From Bacteroidota bacterium (lineage in GTDB: Bacteria > Bacteroidota > Ignavibacteria > T3Sed10-11), in assembly GCA_007131635.1 (NCBI GenBank), contig SLQE01000248.1:1-34890 (forward strand): a stretch of DNA of 34,890 bases, read 5' to 3'. The notes under the pieces were generated by a model. It searched no databases, was not told where the DNA came from, and saw only the letters and a program-made list of their open reading frames with translations. This document shows positions 1-11,625 of this stretch, one piece after another. Each line of letters opens with the position of its first letter. Position 1 is the first letter of the stretch. The translations under genes were made by a program, and so were the position numbers.

Positions 1-20
1 ATATCCCGGGGTTGTCCGGA

Positions 21-650
21 CTACTTTACCACGTACTTTTTATACCGTTCATTCACTCTTCCCCAGTGAAGGTTGTTGATAAAATTATCAATATATCCCG
101 CACGCCCGGGGCCATCCTTATGGTAGTAGGCATGTTCAAACACGTCACAGGATACGAGAGGAATAGCACCCCATATCGCACCGTACTGGTGTTCATCCAC
201 AAGGACATTAAGAAGTCGACCGGAATAGAGCTGATCGAACACAAGTAATCCCCAACCGCTTAACTTTGCCGACATTGCGGTTGCTTTAAAATCTTCCTTC
301 CACGCATCCACCGATCCGAATTCATTTTCAAGAGCGGTTTTAACATCGAGTCCTTTTGTCACGTCACCATCGCCTCCGAGAACTTCCCAGTAGACATCGT
401 GAAGTAATGTTCCCGCATGATTCCAGGTAAATCGTCTTTTCAATTCACCGACTTCGCTATAGTTACCGTTGGCGGCGGATCGGTCGGTATTTTCAAGACC
501 CTTTTCGATCGCATTCAAAGCAACGACATAACCTTTATGATGTTTGTTATAATGCCAGTCGGTTGTTTCGGGGCTAACAACGTCTGCCAGAAGCTTTTTT
601 GCCTCTTCATCCGAATATGGTCGTGGATTAAATTTCCATTCGTATGCCAT
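21..650 (-). CDS. sod: Superoxide dismutase (Fe/Mn family)
   Basis: 209-aa ORF; contains WNHAGTLLHDVYW and the DVFEHAYY metal-ligand signature near the C-terminus; good RBS (aaggagg) upstream of the ATG. Confidence 0.93.
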   Translation of the reverse strand: MAYEWKFNPRPYSDEEAKKLLADVVSPETTDWHYNKHHKGYVVALNAIEKGLENTDRSAANGNYSEVGELKRRFTWNHAGTLLHDVYWEVLGGDGDVTKGLDVKTALENEFGSVDAWKEDFKATAMSAKLSGWGLLVFDQLYSGRLLNVLVDEHQYGAIWGAIPLVSCDVFEHAYYHKDGPGRAGYIDNFINNLHWGRVNERYKKYVVK

Positions 651-689
651 TGTCTATATCCTCCTTATTTTTGAGTGTATGATAGTTTG

Positions 690-974
690 TTATGTTGAAG
701 GTTGTTTGGTAAATTTCGGGTAGTTGAGTGCCCAGGTTTGGTGGTCAAGTTTTTTAAATATTTCCTTTGATTCGAAATATTCTGCAACGGCATGAGCCAT
801 TTTTTCCGCTTCGGAGTATTTAACTTTTTCTTTCTTGTCTTTTTCCATGAACTCCATTATACCATATTGAAGATCACGGAAGAATATATTCGATTTGTGG
901 TAAAGCGGGAATTGCGATTTTAAAAATTTAAGGAATTCGTAGTGATTGCTCGTTAAGAGATCTATCTTTTTCAT
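690..974 (-). CDS. Hypothetical protein, 94 aa
   Basis: ORF with an RBS-like GAGGAAC upstream of the ATG; no recognisable family; same strand as the flanking genes. Confidence 0.6.
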   Translation of the reverse strand: MKKIDLLTSNHYEFLKFLKSQFPLYHKSNIFFRDLQYGIMEFMEKDKKEKVKYSEAEKMAHAVAEYFESKEIFKKLDHQTWALNYPKFTKQPST

Positions 975-1090
975 ATAATGTTCCTCTGGTGTAATTGTTT
1001 TTCATACGTTACTTGTAACAACCGGGCTTTGTGTTCCGAATAATTTTGTGAATGTTTGCGTGTTCCACTATTCTTAGCATTATAGATTAT

Positions 1091-1495
1091 CTATATAATT
1101 TCCGCAATGGTCATCGTGTGAAAAAAATTGTTTATATTTCTTTGAATTTTCCCGAGCGGGCGGCGGATTGTACATTCATCAAAAATATAGCAGCTCTCAG
1201 GCCCTTGCGCAAAGCATTCGGCAAGCATAGGTTTCTCAAGCTCAATGGCATTAATAACATCGGATATTTTAATGTTTTTGGGGTTGTGTAAGAGGACATA
1301 TCCCCCCCGTACCCCCTGATATGATTGGATAATTCTAGCTTGTGCCAGTTTCTGCAATACTTTCGCCAGGAGTTCATGGGGCACGTTATACCTCTGTGAT
1401 ATTTCCTTTGCAGTACAGACAGAATGATCCTCTATTGAAGCAAAATGCCGTAACGCAATAAGCCCGTACTCAACACGTTTGGATAACCTTAACAT
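1091..1495 (-). CDS. Rrf2 family transcriptional regulator
   Basis: MLRLSKRVEYGLIALRHFA N-terminus, winged helix 'KEISQRYNVPHELLAKVLQKLAQARIIQSYQGVRGGYVL' typical of Rrf2/IscR; three cysteines in CFAQGPESCYIFDEC. Confidence 0.92.
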   Translation of the reverse strand: MLRLSKRVEYGLIALRHFASIEDHSVCTAKEISQRYNVPHELLAKVLQKLAQARIIQSYQGVRGGYVLLHNPKNIKISDVINAIELEKPMLAECFAQGPESCYIFDECTIRRPLGKIQRNINNFFHTMTIAEII

Positions 1496-1530
1496 TCTAT
1501 TCTCTTGTAAAATACGACCATTTTTATCCG

Positions 1531-1556
1531 ATTTTATACATTTAAATATATAAAAT
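1531..1556. promoter_or_regulatory. Candidate operator palindrome upstream of the Rrf2-family gene
   Basis: ATTTTATACATTTAAATATATAAAAT: 12 of 13 dyad positions are complementary; lies 36-61 nt upstream of the regulator start, in the divergent intergenic region. Confidence 0.4.
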
Positions 1557-1712
1557 TCAGTCCTAATGTCAAAACGAATCGGATACCGACCGGAATCTGT
1601 TAATTAATAAATAATGTAAATATATACAAATCCTTGATTTACAACCACAGTTTTCGTAATTTAGTTCAACCTACAGTTTTGTAATAATTTCAATTTCCGA
1701 AGAAAACTATAC

Positions 1713-2651
1713 ATGAACAATAATAATCCGCAAAAAATCGAAGATCTGATCGGTGAAAATATTTCCGGACAATCTACCAGGGAGAAAATCAGCTATGTAG
1801 CAATTATCGGTCTTGGTGTGATGGGACGTGGTATCGGCCAGGCTATCGCAGCAGCAGGAATCGACGTGCTTGGTGTTGAACGAAATCAAAAAATTGCAGA
1901 AGAAAGTATGGATGCGATCAAAACTAATCTTGATCGGGAAATACAAAGATGGGCAATTACAAAAAGTGAGCGGCAGTCTATCCTGTCCCGTGTAAAAATT
2001 ACGGATGAGATCGACCAAATTACCAACTGCGACATTGTCATCGAAGCAATCGACGAAGATTTTGGGGCAAAGGAAGCGCTTTTTCAAAAAATCGATACAC
2101 TATGTGATCCCGAAACCATCATCATATCGAACACTTCTACTCTCAATTTGACAAAACTGGCCGAAAAAACCCGGCGTGCAGAAAAAATTATCGGAATGCA
2201 TTTCCTGCAACCGGTTCCCAAGGTACCTTTGGTGGAACTTATTCGCGCATTAAAAACTTCCGACGATACATTTACCACGGTTAAACATTTTGCCGAACAA
2301 CTCAATAAAACAGTCGTTGAAGTCTATGAGTACCCCGGATTTGTCACCACACGAGTCATCGTCCCGATGCTGAACGAGGCAATGCATGTTCTCATGGAAG
2401 GTATTGCAACGGCCGAAGGCATAGATACGGCAATGCGGCTCGGATATAACCAAACAATGGGACCGCTTGAACTGTCCGATACAATAGGACTCGATGAAGT
2501 TCATACCTGGATGGAAACTTTGTTTCGTGAACTCGGTGATCTGAAATACCGACCCTGCCCGATACTTAAAAAATTAGTCCGGGAAGGAAAACTTGGTAAG
2601 AAAACCGGTGAAGGATTTTTCAAATACAACCAACTCGGTCAGAAAATATGA
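1713..2651 (+). CDS. 3-hydroxyacyl-CoA (3-hydroxybutyryl-CoA) dehydrogenase
   Basis: Rossmann motif IIGLGVMGRGIGQ, SNTSTLNLTKLA, GMHFLQPVPKVPLVELI, PGFVTTRV and C-terminal GKKTGEGFFKY, all typical of HBD/FadB dehydrogenase domains. Confidence 0.92.
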   Translation: MNNNNPQKIEDLIGENISGQSTREKISYVAIIGLGVMGRGIGQAIAAAGIDVLGVERNQKIAEESMDAIKTNLDREIQRWAITKSERQSILSRVKITDEIDQITNCDIVIEAIDEDFGAKEALFQKIDTLCDPETIIISNTSTLNLTKLAEKTRRAEKIIGMHFLQPVPKVPLVELIRALKTSDDTFTTVKHFAEQLNKTVVEVYEYPGFVTTRVIVPMLNEAMHVLMEGIATAEGIDTAMRLGYNQTMGPLELSDTIGLDEVHTWMETLFRELGDLKYRPCPILKKLVREGKLGKKTGEGFFKYNQLGQKI

Positions 2652-3868
2652 ATATACTCGTTCTCAATTGCGGAAGCTCGTCTGTAAAATATCAATTTAT
2701 CAACCCTGAAAAATCACGAGTTCTTACCAGTGGAGTCGTTGAAAGAATCGGCATGAGCGATGCCGTACTCCGAAATAAAAGGTTTGACGATCATGAGATC
2801 GTGATAAGCGGGGAGATACTCGATCATGGCATCGCCATCGATTATATACTTGCGGTTTTGCTGAGTAAAAACCACGGCGTCATAAAAGACAAGAAAGAGA
2901 TCGATGCGATCGGTCATCGTGTGGTGCACGGCGGAGAAACATTTACCGAATCGGTTCTGATAACCGGTGATGTTGTAAAAGGAATCAGAGATAATATCGA
3001 CCTTGCTCCCCTGCATAATCCGCATAACCTTCGTGGTATAACTGCCTGTATCGATCATTTACCCGAAACTCCGCAGGTAGCCGTATTTGATACAGCCTTT
3101 CACCAGCAAATGCCAAACCACGCGTATTTGTATGGACTACCATATTCTCTATACAAAAGATATAAGATTCGCCGGTATGGATTCCATGGAACATCACACC
3201 GGTATGTGTCCGCACGAGCGGCTAAATTAATGGATAAACCTCTCGAATCGCTGAAACTCATTACGTGCCATCTCGGTAATGGGTGCAGCATGGCAGCTAT
3301 TTCCGGCGGCGTGTCAATAGATACGTCCATGGGTTTTACGCCTCTCGAAGGACTCCTGATGGGAACACGCTCCGGTGATATGGACCCGTCCGTTATTTTA
3401 TATATTATGGCAAAAGAGGAGTTGAGTTCTTCCGAAGCAAACGCTCTTTTAAACAAACACAGCGGGCTTATGGGAATCTCAGGCATCAGCAGCGATATGC
3501 GAGATGTACTCGAGGGAGCACGAGACGGAGAAAAACAGGCGATAGTTGCATTTGATATTTTCTGTTACAGAATTAAAAAGTATATCGGTGCTTACGTGGC
3601 AGCTCTCGGTGGCATCGATGCAATCATTTATACGGGCGGGATCGGTGAGAACAGTTCTGAAGTCCGCTCAAGAAGCTTATCCGGATTATCACATATCGGT
3701 ATCACTATCGATGATGAAATGAATATGTTATCCAGGAAGGAAAAGAAAATTACTAAAGACGGTAGTCCTGTCGCCGTGTTTGTCATTCCCACAAATGAAG
3801 AGCTCATGATTGCATACGATACTATGGAAATCGTAAAATCCAGTTCTACCGAAAAAATCACCGACTGA
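2648..3868 (+). CDS. ackA: Acetate kinase
   Basis: Starts MNILVLNCGSSSVKYQF; GHRVVHGG, VFDTAFHQ, YGFHGTSHRYV, TCHLGNGCS, GLMGTRSGDMDP, FTGGIGEN-like (YTGGIGENS). ATG overlaps the preceding stop (ATGA). Confidence 0.97.
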   Translation: MNILVLNCGSSSVKYQFINPEKSRVLTSGVVERIGMSDAVLRNKRFDDHEIVISGEILDHGIAIDYILAVLLSKNHGVIKDKKEIDAIGHRVVHGGETFTESVLITGDVVKGIRDNIDLAPLHNPHNLRGITACIDHLPETPQVAVFDTAFHQQMPNHAYLYGLPYSLYKRYKIRRYGFHGTSHRYVSARAAKLMDKPLESLKLITCHLGNGCSMAAISGGVSIDTSMGFTPLEGLLMGTRSGDMDPSVILYIMAKEELSSSEANALLNKHSGLMGISGISSDMRDVLEGARDGEKQAIVAFDIFCYRIKKYIGAYVAALGGIDAIIYTGGIGENSSEVRSRSLSGLSHIGITIDDEMNMLSRKEKKITKDGSPVAVFVIPTNEELMIAYDTMEIVKSSSTEKITD

Positions 3869-3939
3869 AGTACAAGACAAAATAGTTGTTACAAGGTTTC
3901 TTACCTGTAATTTTCAATTTCCAGAAAGGTGTTCTATTT

Positions 3940-7355
<3,416 letters not shown>

Positions 7356-7462
7356 TTATCGTTCCTCTTTTAAAATAATGATTACCGTTTGAATATACCA
7401 ATTGATTTGTACTTGTTCAAGAAATTTGCCTTTTTTTATAAATCTTTATAATATATGCAATT

Positions 7463-9034
7463 ATGCAACCTGAATCGGTAAAAGCAAGTATGAAACTAAT
7501 ACGTATAACGTTCATTATCGGAATTCTATTCCCCGTTCTGCTATTTATTTCCTGTTCATCCGTACCTGAACTAAATAAACATACAGAAAGAGAATATCCT
7601 GACCGAACTGAGCGATCGAAACATTCTCTTCTTGAGATACAATTGCAGAATATTTTAAAAAAGGAGGAATTCATTCACACTATTCCTTCGATCATTGTGA
7701 TGTCTGCAGATTACGGTGATACCATCTTCTCTCATCAGAGCGATCTGCTGGTACGACCCGCATCGACCCAAAAGCTCATCACGGCAGCCGCGGCACTAAA
7801 AATCCTGAATCCGGAGTTTAATTTTCGAACTGTGTTGTACCGCTCCGGTGATATCCGAGATGGCGTTTTAGAAGGTGATATTTTAGTAAAGGGGTATGGA
7901 GATCCCCTGCTGAGTATGAGCGATATGAAATCAATGATCGAGTCGTTGACTCTATTCGGTATACGGAAGATTAACGGTAATATCATTATCGATGACTCAT
8001 ATTTTGACGATGTACAGTGGCCGACCGGATGGATGTGGGATGACGAGCCTTTTGCTTTTGCACCCTACATCAGTGCGCTATCGGTAAATAGCAATGTCGT
8101 GACGTTTTCAATCGAAAGAACGATTGAATCGGATACCAGCGTATCGATTCAGGTTTTGCCTCCATCAACTCACATTCAATATCATTTTTCCGCAAAACAG
8201 GGGACCGATCATCGGAATAATGAAATAACAATTCTACCTGATCACACAACCAGCCGGAACCGTTATCTGATAACCGGAAATCCTAAAAATGCACGTCTGC
8301 CGAGAAGATTTACGGTTACGGTACGTGACCCGTCAATGTTTGCAGGATTTCTTTTCCTTGAAATACTCACTGAAAACGGTATCGATGTTTCCGGCTCCGT
8401 GCTCCGGGGAAAAAAAGATGACACATCTCTCCCTCTTGTACAAATAAATACTCCGATCGGTATGGTTCTTCATGCTATGAATAAAGACAGCAATAACCTT
8501 GCAGCAGAGTCGGTCTGGAAAACAATTTCTGCTGAATTGTTCGGACCACCGGGAACGGGGGACGGAGGAAGTCGAGCAATTCAAAAGGTTATGGAACAGT
8601 TTGGGGTATTTACGACGAACGCCCGCTTTGCTGATGGTTCCGGTGTATCGTTCTACAATCTGATCACGCCGCGAATGCTGGCAGAATTACTATATCGCGT
8701 ACATGAGGAGCCGGAAATTTTTAAATATTTCTATGAAAGTCTGGCAATCCTCGGTGTAGATGGAACACTGATAAGACGGGGTATACACTCAGGTGCACAG
8801 GGGCGAGTCCGGGCGAAGACAGGAACACTCACCGGGACTAGTACACTATCCGGATATATCGAAACCATATTCGGCGAAAAATTAATTTTTGTAATGATGT
8901 TCCAAAATTTTACACTACCTACAGGTCGATACCGGCAAATACAGGATGAAATTTGCGAAATTTTGATCCGTTTTAACAGGGAAGCATCGGTGCTTACAAC
9001 TCCGCTGCGTAATGCTTCTCACTATTATCGTTGA
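7463..9034 (+). CDS. dacB: D-alanyl-D-alanine carboxypeptidase/endopeptidase (PBP4, peptidase S13), probable lipoprotein
   Basis: SxxK in RPASTQKLITAAAAL, SNN in KDSNNLAAE, KTG in RAKTGTLTGTSTLSGY; lipobox-like LLFISC at the N-terminus. Start could be 7463 or the Met ten codons in (7490). Confidence 0.92.
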   Translation: MQPESVKASMKLIRITFIIGILFPVLLFISCSSVPELNKHTEREYPDRTERSKHSLLEIQLQNILKKEEFIHTIPSIIVMSADYGDTIFSHQSDLLVRPASTQKLITAAAALKILNPEFNFRTVLYRSGDIRDGVLEGDILVKGYGDPLLSMSDMKSMIESLTLFGIRKINGNIIIDDSYFDDVQWPTGWMWDDEPFAFAPYISALSVNSNVVTFSIERTIESDTSVSIQVLPPSTHIQYHFSAKQGTDHRNNEITILPDHTTSRNRYLITGNPKNARLPRRFTVTVRDPSMFAGFLFLEILTENGIDVSGSVLRGKKDDTSLPLVQINTPIGMVLHAMNKDSNNLAAESVWKTISAELFGPPGTGDGGSRAIQKVMEQFGVFTTNARFADGSGVSFYNLITPRMLAELLYRVHEEPEIFKYFYESLAILGVDGTLIRRGIHSGAQGRVRAKTGTLTGTSTLSGYIETIFGEKLIFVMMFQNFTLPTGRYRQIQDEICEILIRFNREASVLTTPLRNASHYYR

Positions 9035-9038
9035 CCAT

Positions 9039-9488
9039 CTACCGCCCCGAGCGGACTCTCACACTTCCATCGAGATCATCGACATCGACTCTTCCCTCAT
9101 CAAAATGTACACGGACATGGTACATATAAGGGACATTCACGGTGAACTCTATACGTTCATGACGAGATCCGTATCCCCGCCCGGGTATCCGCCTTCTTCC
9201 TGTTCGTTTTGTCCTGACGATAACATCATTGGCATCCTGTTCCAGACGTATTTCGAGCTGATCCAGAATCCTGGCTGTCCCGTAAACATCGGCCTGAACT
9301 CTTACCTCATCGTATTCCCACCCCCGGATAATAACATCACCGTGTGCGATATCCATGTGCAATGTGCCTCCCGGTTCGACCAGAAAACTTTTATCAATGG
9401 TATGAACCTGGGCAACAGTAATTGACATAAATAATACCGCGATTGAAATAATAAGCAGAATACGGTTTAGATAAATTTGTTTATTCAT
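9039..9488 (-). CDS. DUF4097-like protein, short (149 aa), secreted
   Basis: Signal peptide (ILLIISIAVLFMSITVAQ); 'HTIDKSFLVEPGGTLHMDIAHGDVIIRGWEYDEVRVQADV' parallels the N-terminal half of the neighbouring 324-aa protein. Confidence 0.75.
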   Translation of the reverse strand: MNKQIYLNRILLIISIAVLFMSITVAQVHTIDKSFLVEPGGTLHMDIAHGDVIIRGWEYDEVRVQADVYGTARILDQLEIRLEQDANDVIVRTKRTGRRRIPGRGYGSRHERIEFTVNVPYMYHVRVHFDEGRVDVDDLDGSVRVRSGR

Positions 9489-9505
9489 TTAAATATAATA
9501 GTTTA

Positions 9506-10480
9506 TTAATGTTTGTTTATCCTAATACTACCACCTGAGGTCCTGAGTACGATGTCGGGTCCGCCGTTATTGATGGTACCTTCTATCGACGAACGGGATA
9601 GGGAGCCCTGCACGGTTATCGGAAAATCTGTACTAACACTGCCACCTGATGTACGTGCCGATATATTTGCATCGATCTCTTCGGGCAAATGAACGGTGAC
9701 ACTACCTCCCGAGGTTCGTAGATTAATCCCTTCATTTTCACCCAGGTATCTCAAAGTAATTCCGCCTCCCGACGTGCGTGCATCTACTTTTCCTTCGATA
9801 TCCGACAAACGAATCGGTCCTCCGGACGTTTGAGCCGTCAGGTCTCCTAAAGCACCGTTCACGGCAATTGAACCACCCGATGTTTTCAGAACAATTGTAC
9901 CTTTGAGGAGATCAGCCTGTATTCCTCCACCGGATGTTGTCAGATTAACGGCACCGTTCAGTTCTTCGGCACGGATTCCACCGCCCGATGTACGTCCGTC
10001 AATATCCCCGTCGATCTTTTTCAAGGAGATACCGCCTCCGGATGTCCGGAGTTTTACGTCATATTCAAAGGGTACCATCAGGGTATAGGCTATATTGATT
10101 CCCCGTCCCCAACGACCAAAGAGTGAACGTACCCGGGGTATTTCAGCTCGTATCTCTACTCCATCTAACGATGACTCTATATAAAACTCGATGTCATCAA
10201 TATATTCGCTGCGTCCTTCTATTTCAATTCTGACCTGTACTTCATCACGGTCCCACCCTCTCACATCTATTTTACCCAATCGGGATTCAACCGATAGTAA
10301 GCCCCCGGGGCGTACATCAAATGATTTCTCAATCACCCGATCGGTCGTTGCGGCAAGTACGGAATTGGCGGGATCAACCACTCCGGAGAAACCTATAAGT
10401 AACGACAGGTATAAAACGGAAATAAATATAAAACTTCCGGCTCTGAAAATTACCGTTTTTGTATTAGTCATATTCACCAC
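9506..10480 (-). CDS. DUF4097-family beta-strand repeat protein, secreted
   Basis: Signal peptide plus nine TSGG[GSP][IV] motifs; the first five repeats have an exact 18-residue period. Confidence 0.85.
   Translation of the reverse strand: MVNMTNTKTVIFRAGSFIFISVLYLSLLIGFSGVVDPANSVLAATTDRVIEKSFDVRPGGLLSVESRLGKIDVRGWDRDEVQVRIEIEGRSEYIDDIEFYIESSLDGVEIRAEIPRVRSLFGRWGRGINIAYTLMVPFEYDVKLRTSGGGISLKKIDGDIDGRTSGGGIRAEELNGAVNLTTSGGGIQADLLKGTIVLKTSGGSIAVNGALGDLTAQTSGGPIRLSDIEGKVDARTSGGGITLRYLGENEGINLRTSGGSVTVHLPEEIDANISARTSGGSVSTDFPITVQGSLSRSSIEGTINNGGPDIVLRTSGGSIRINKH
9524..10052 (-). repeat. Coding tandem repeat encoding TSGGxI beta-ladder units
   Basis: Translated repeats: TSGGGISLKKIDGDIDGR / TSGGGIRAEELNGAVNLT / TSGGGIQADLLKGTIVLK / TSGGSIAVNGALGDLTAQ / TSGGPIRLSDIEGKVDAR, then 20-, 21-residue and longer units. 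Confidence 0.85.
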
Positions 10481-10634
10481 CTCAAAATTAATATAGAAAT
10501 TTCAAATAATTATAACAAACGGGGTACTACTCAATGCATACGGAATATTTATTTGAAGGTTTCATTATTGTAATTAGCTCATGTTTTGATTATTTTTAAA
10601 AAATTAAGGTATCTGTATAATATCGGAAAACAAT

Positions 10635-11612
10635 ATGAAATTTTCCTTTTTTTCTATCGTAATCATATTTATGCTCATCGGTTGCGGAAATGACCGATCA
10701 AACGAAAACGAAATCCCCATGCATCTTCAGGAAGATGATATATACATACCCACCTTTGACCGGGAGCAGGCATTTGAATATTTAGTCGAACAGACAAGAT
10801 TCGGCCCGAGAAACCCGGGTTCTACCGGACATCAGCAATGCCTTCAGTATTTAACATTTGAATTACACAAACACGCAGATGCCGTCAGTCAACAGAGTTT
10901 CCGTCATACCGGGTACGAAGGGCGTTCATATCAGATGACAAATATTATTGCTTCTTTCAATCTTGAAGCAACAAACCGGATTTTACTGGGAGCACATTGG
11001 GATACGCGACCGCGTGCGGAACGCGATCCTGATCCGAACAAAAGAAATGAGCCCATTATAGGAGCAAATGATGGAGCAAGCGGTGTTGCGGTGTTACTCG
11101 AACTCGCGAGGATATTCAAAAATCATCCCCCGCCTGTCGGTGTCGACATAATTTTATTTGATGGCGAGGATTATGGAAAAGAGGGAGATCTCGATCAGTA
11201 TGCGCTCGGAGCGAAATATTTTGCCCGCAATTTACCCACGGGTTTCAGACCTCGCTTTGGAATCATTGTTGATATGGTGGGTGACAAAGAGGCTCGCTTC
11301 CCCAGAGAATTGTCCTCAATACAATATGCCCCGTGGCTGGTTGATCTGATATGGAATACGGCAAGAAATTTAAATATCCATCTATTTGAAGACCGCCGTG
11401 GAACTTCGGTATATGATGATCATATCCCCTTAAACGATGCCGGTATACCGACTGCCCTTATAATCGATTCAGAGCTGATCGGATACGATGGTCCGGATGT
11501 TCGAAGAAGATATTGGCATACAACCATGGATACTCCGGACCAATGCAGTCCGGAGAGTCTTGGAGCCGTCGGGACAGTATTGATTGAAGTTATCTACCGG
11601 CAAACTTTTTAA
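10635..11612 (+). CDS. Lipoprotein, M28 peptidase / glutaminyl-peptide cyclotransferase-like
   Basis: Lipobox LIGC; ILLGAHWDTRPRAERDP, IIGANDGASGVAVLLELAR, DIILFDGEDYG, DDHIPLNDAGIPTALIID, WHTTMDTPDQCS: zinc-ligand pattern of the M28/QC family. Confidence 0.88.
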   Translation: MKFSFFSIVIIFMLIGCGNDRSNENEIPMHLQEDDIYIPTFDREQAFEYLVEQTRFGPRNPGSTGHQQCLQYLTFELHKHADAVSQQSFRHTGYEGRSYQMTNIIASFNLEATNRILLGAHWDTRPRAERDPDPNKRNEPIIGANDGASGVAVLLELARIFKNHPPPVGVDIILFDGEDYGKEGDLDQYALGAKYFARNLPTGFRPRFGIIVDMVGDKEARFPRELSSIQYAPWLVDLIWNTARNLNIHLFEDRRGTSVYDDHIPLNDAGIPTALIIDSELIGYDGPDVRRRYWHTTMDTPDQCSPESLGAVGTVLIEVIYRQTF

Positions 11613-11625
11613 AATTTTTTCGTTC

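Noticed and set aside
9903-10088. Antisense ORFs such as MRRSACIPPPDVVRL... opposite the repeat protein
   Set aside because: Mirror of the TSGG repeats on the coding strand; low-complexity antisense artefact.
9506-10100. Possible CRISPR-like or DNA tandem repeat array
   Set aside because: Periodicity is 54 nt at the codon level with divergent sequence; explained by protein repeats, no spacers.
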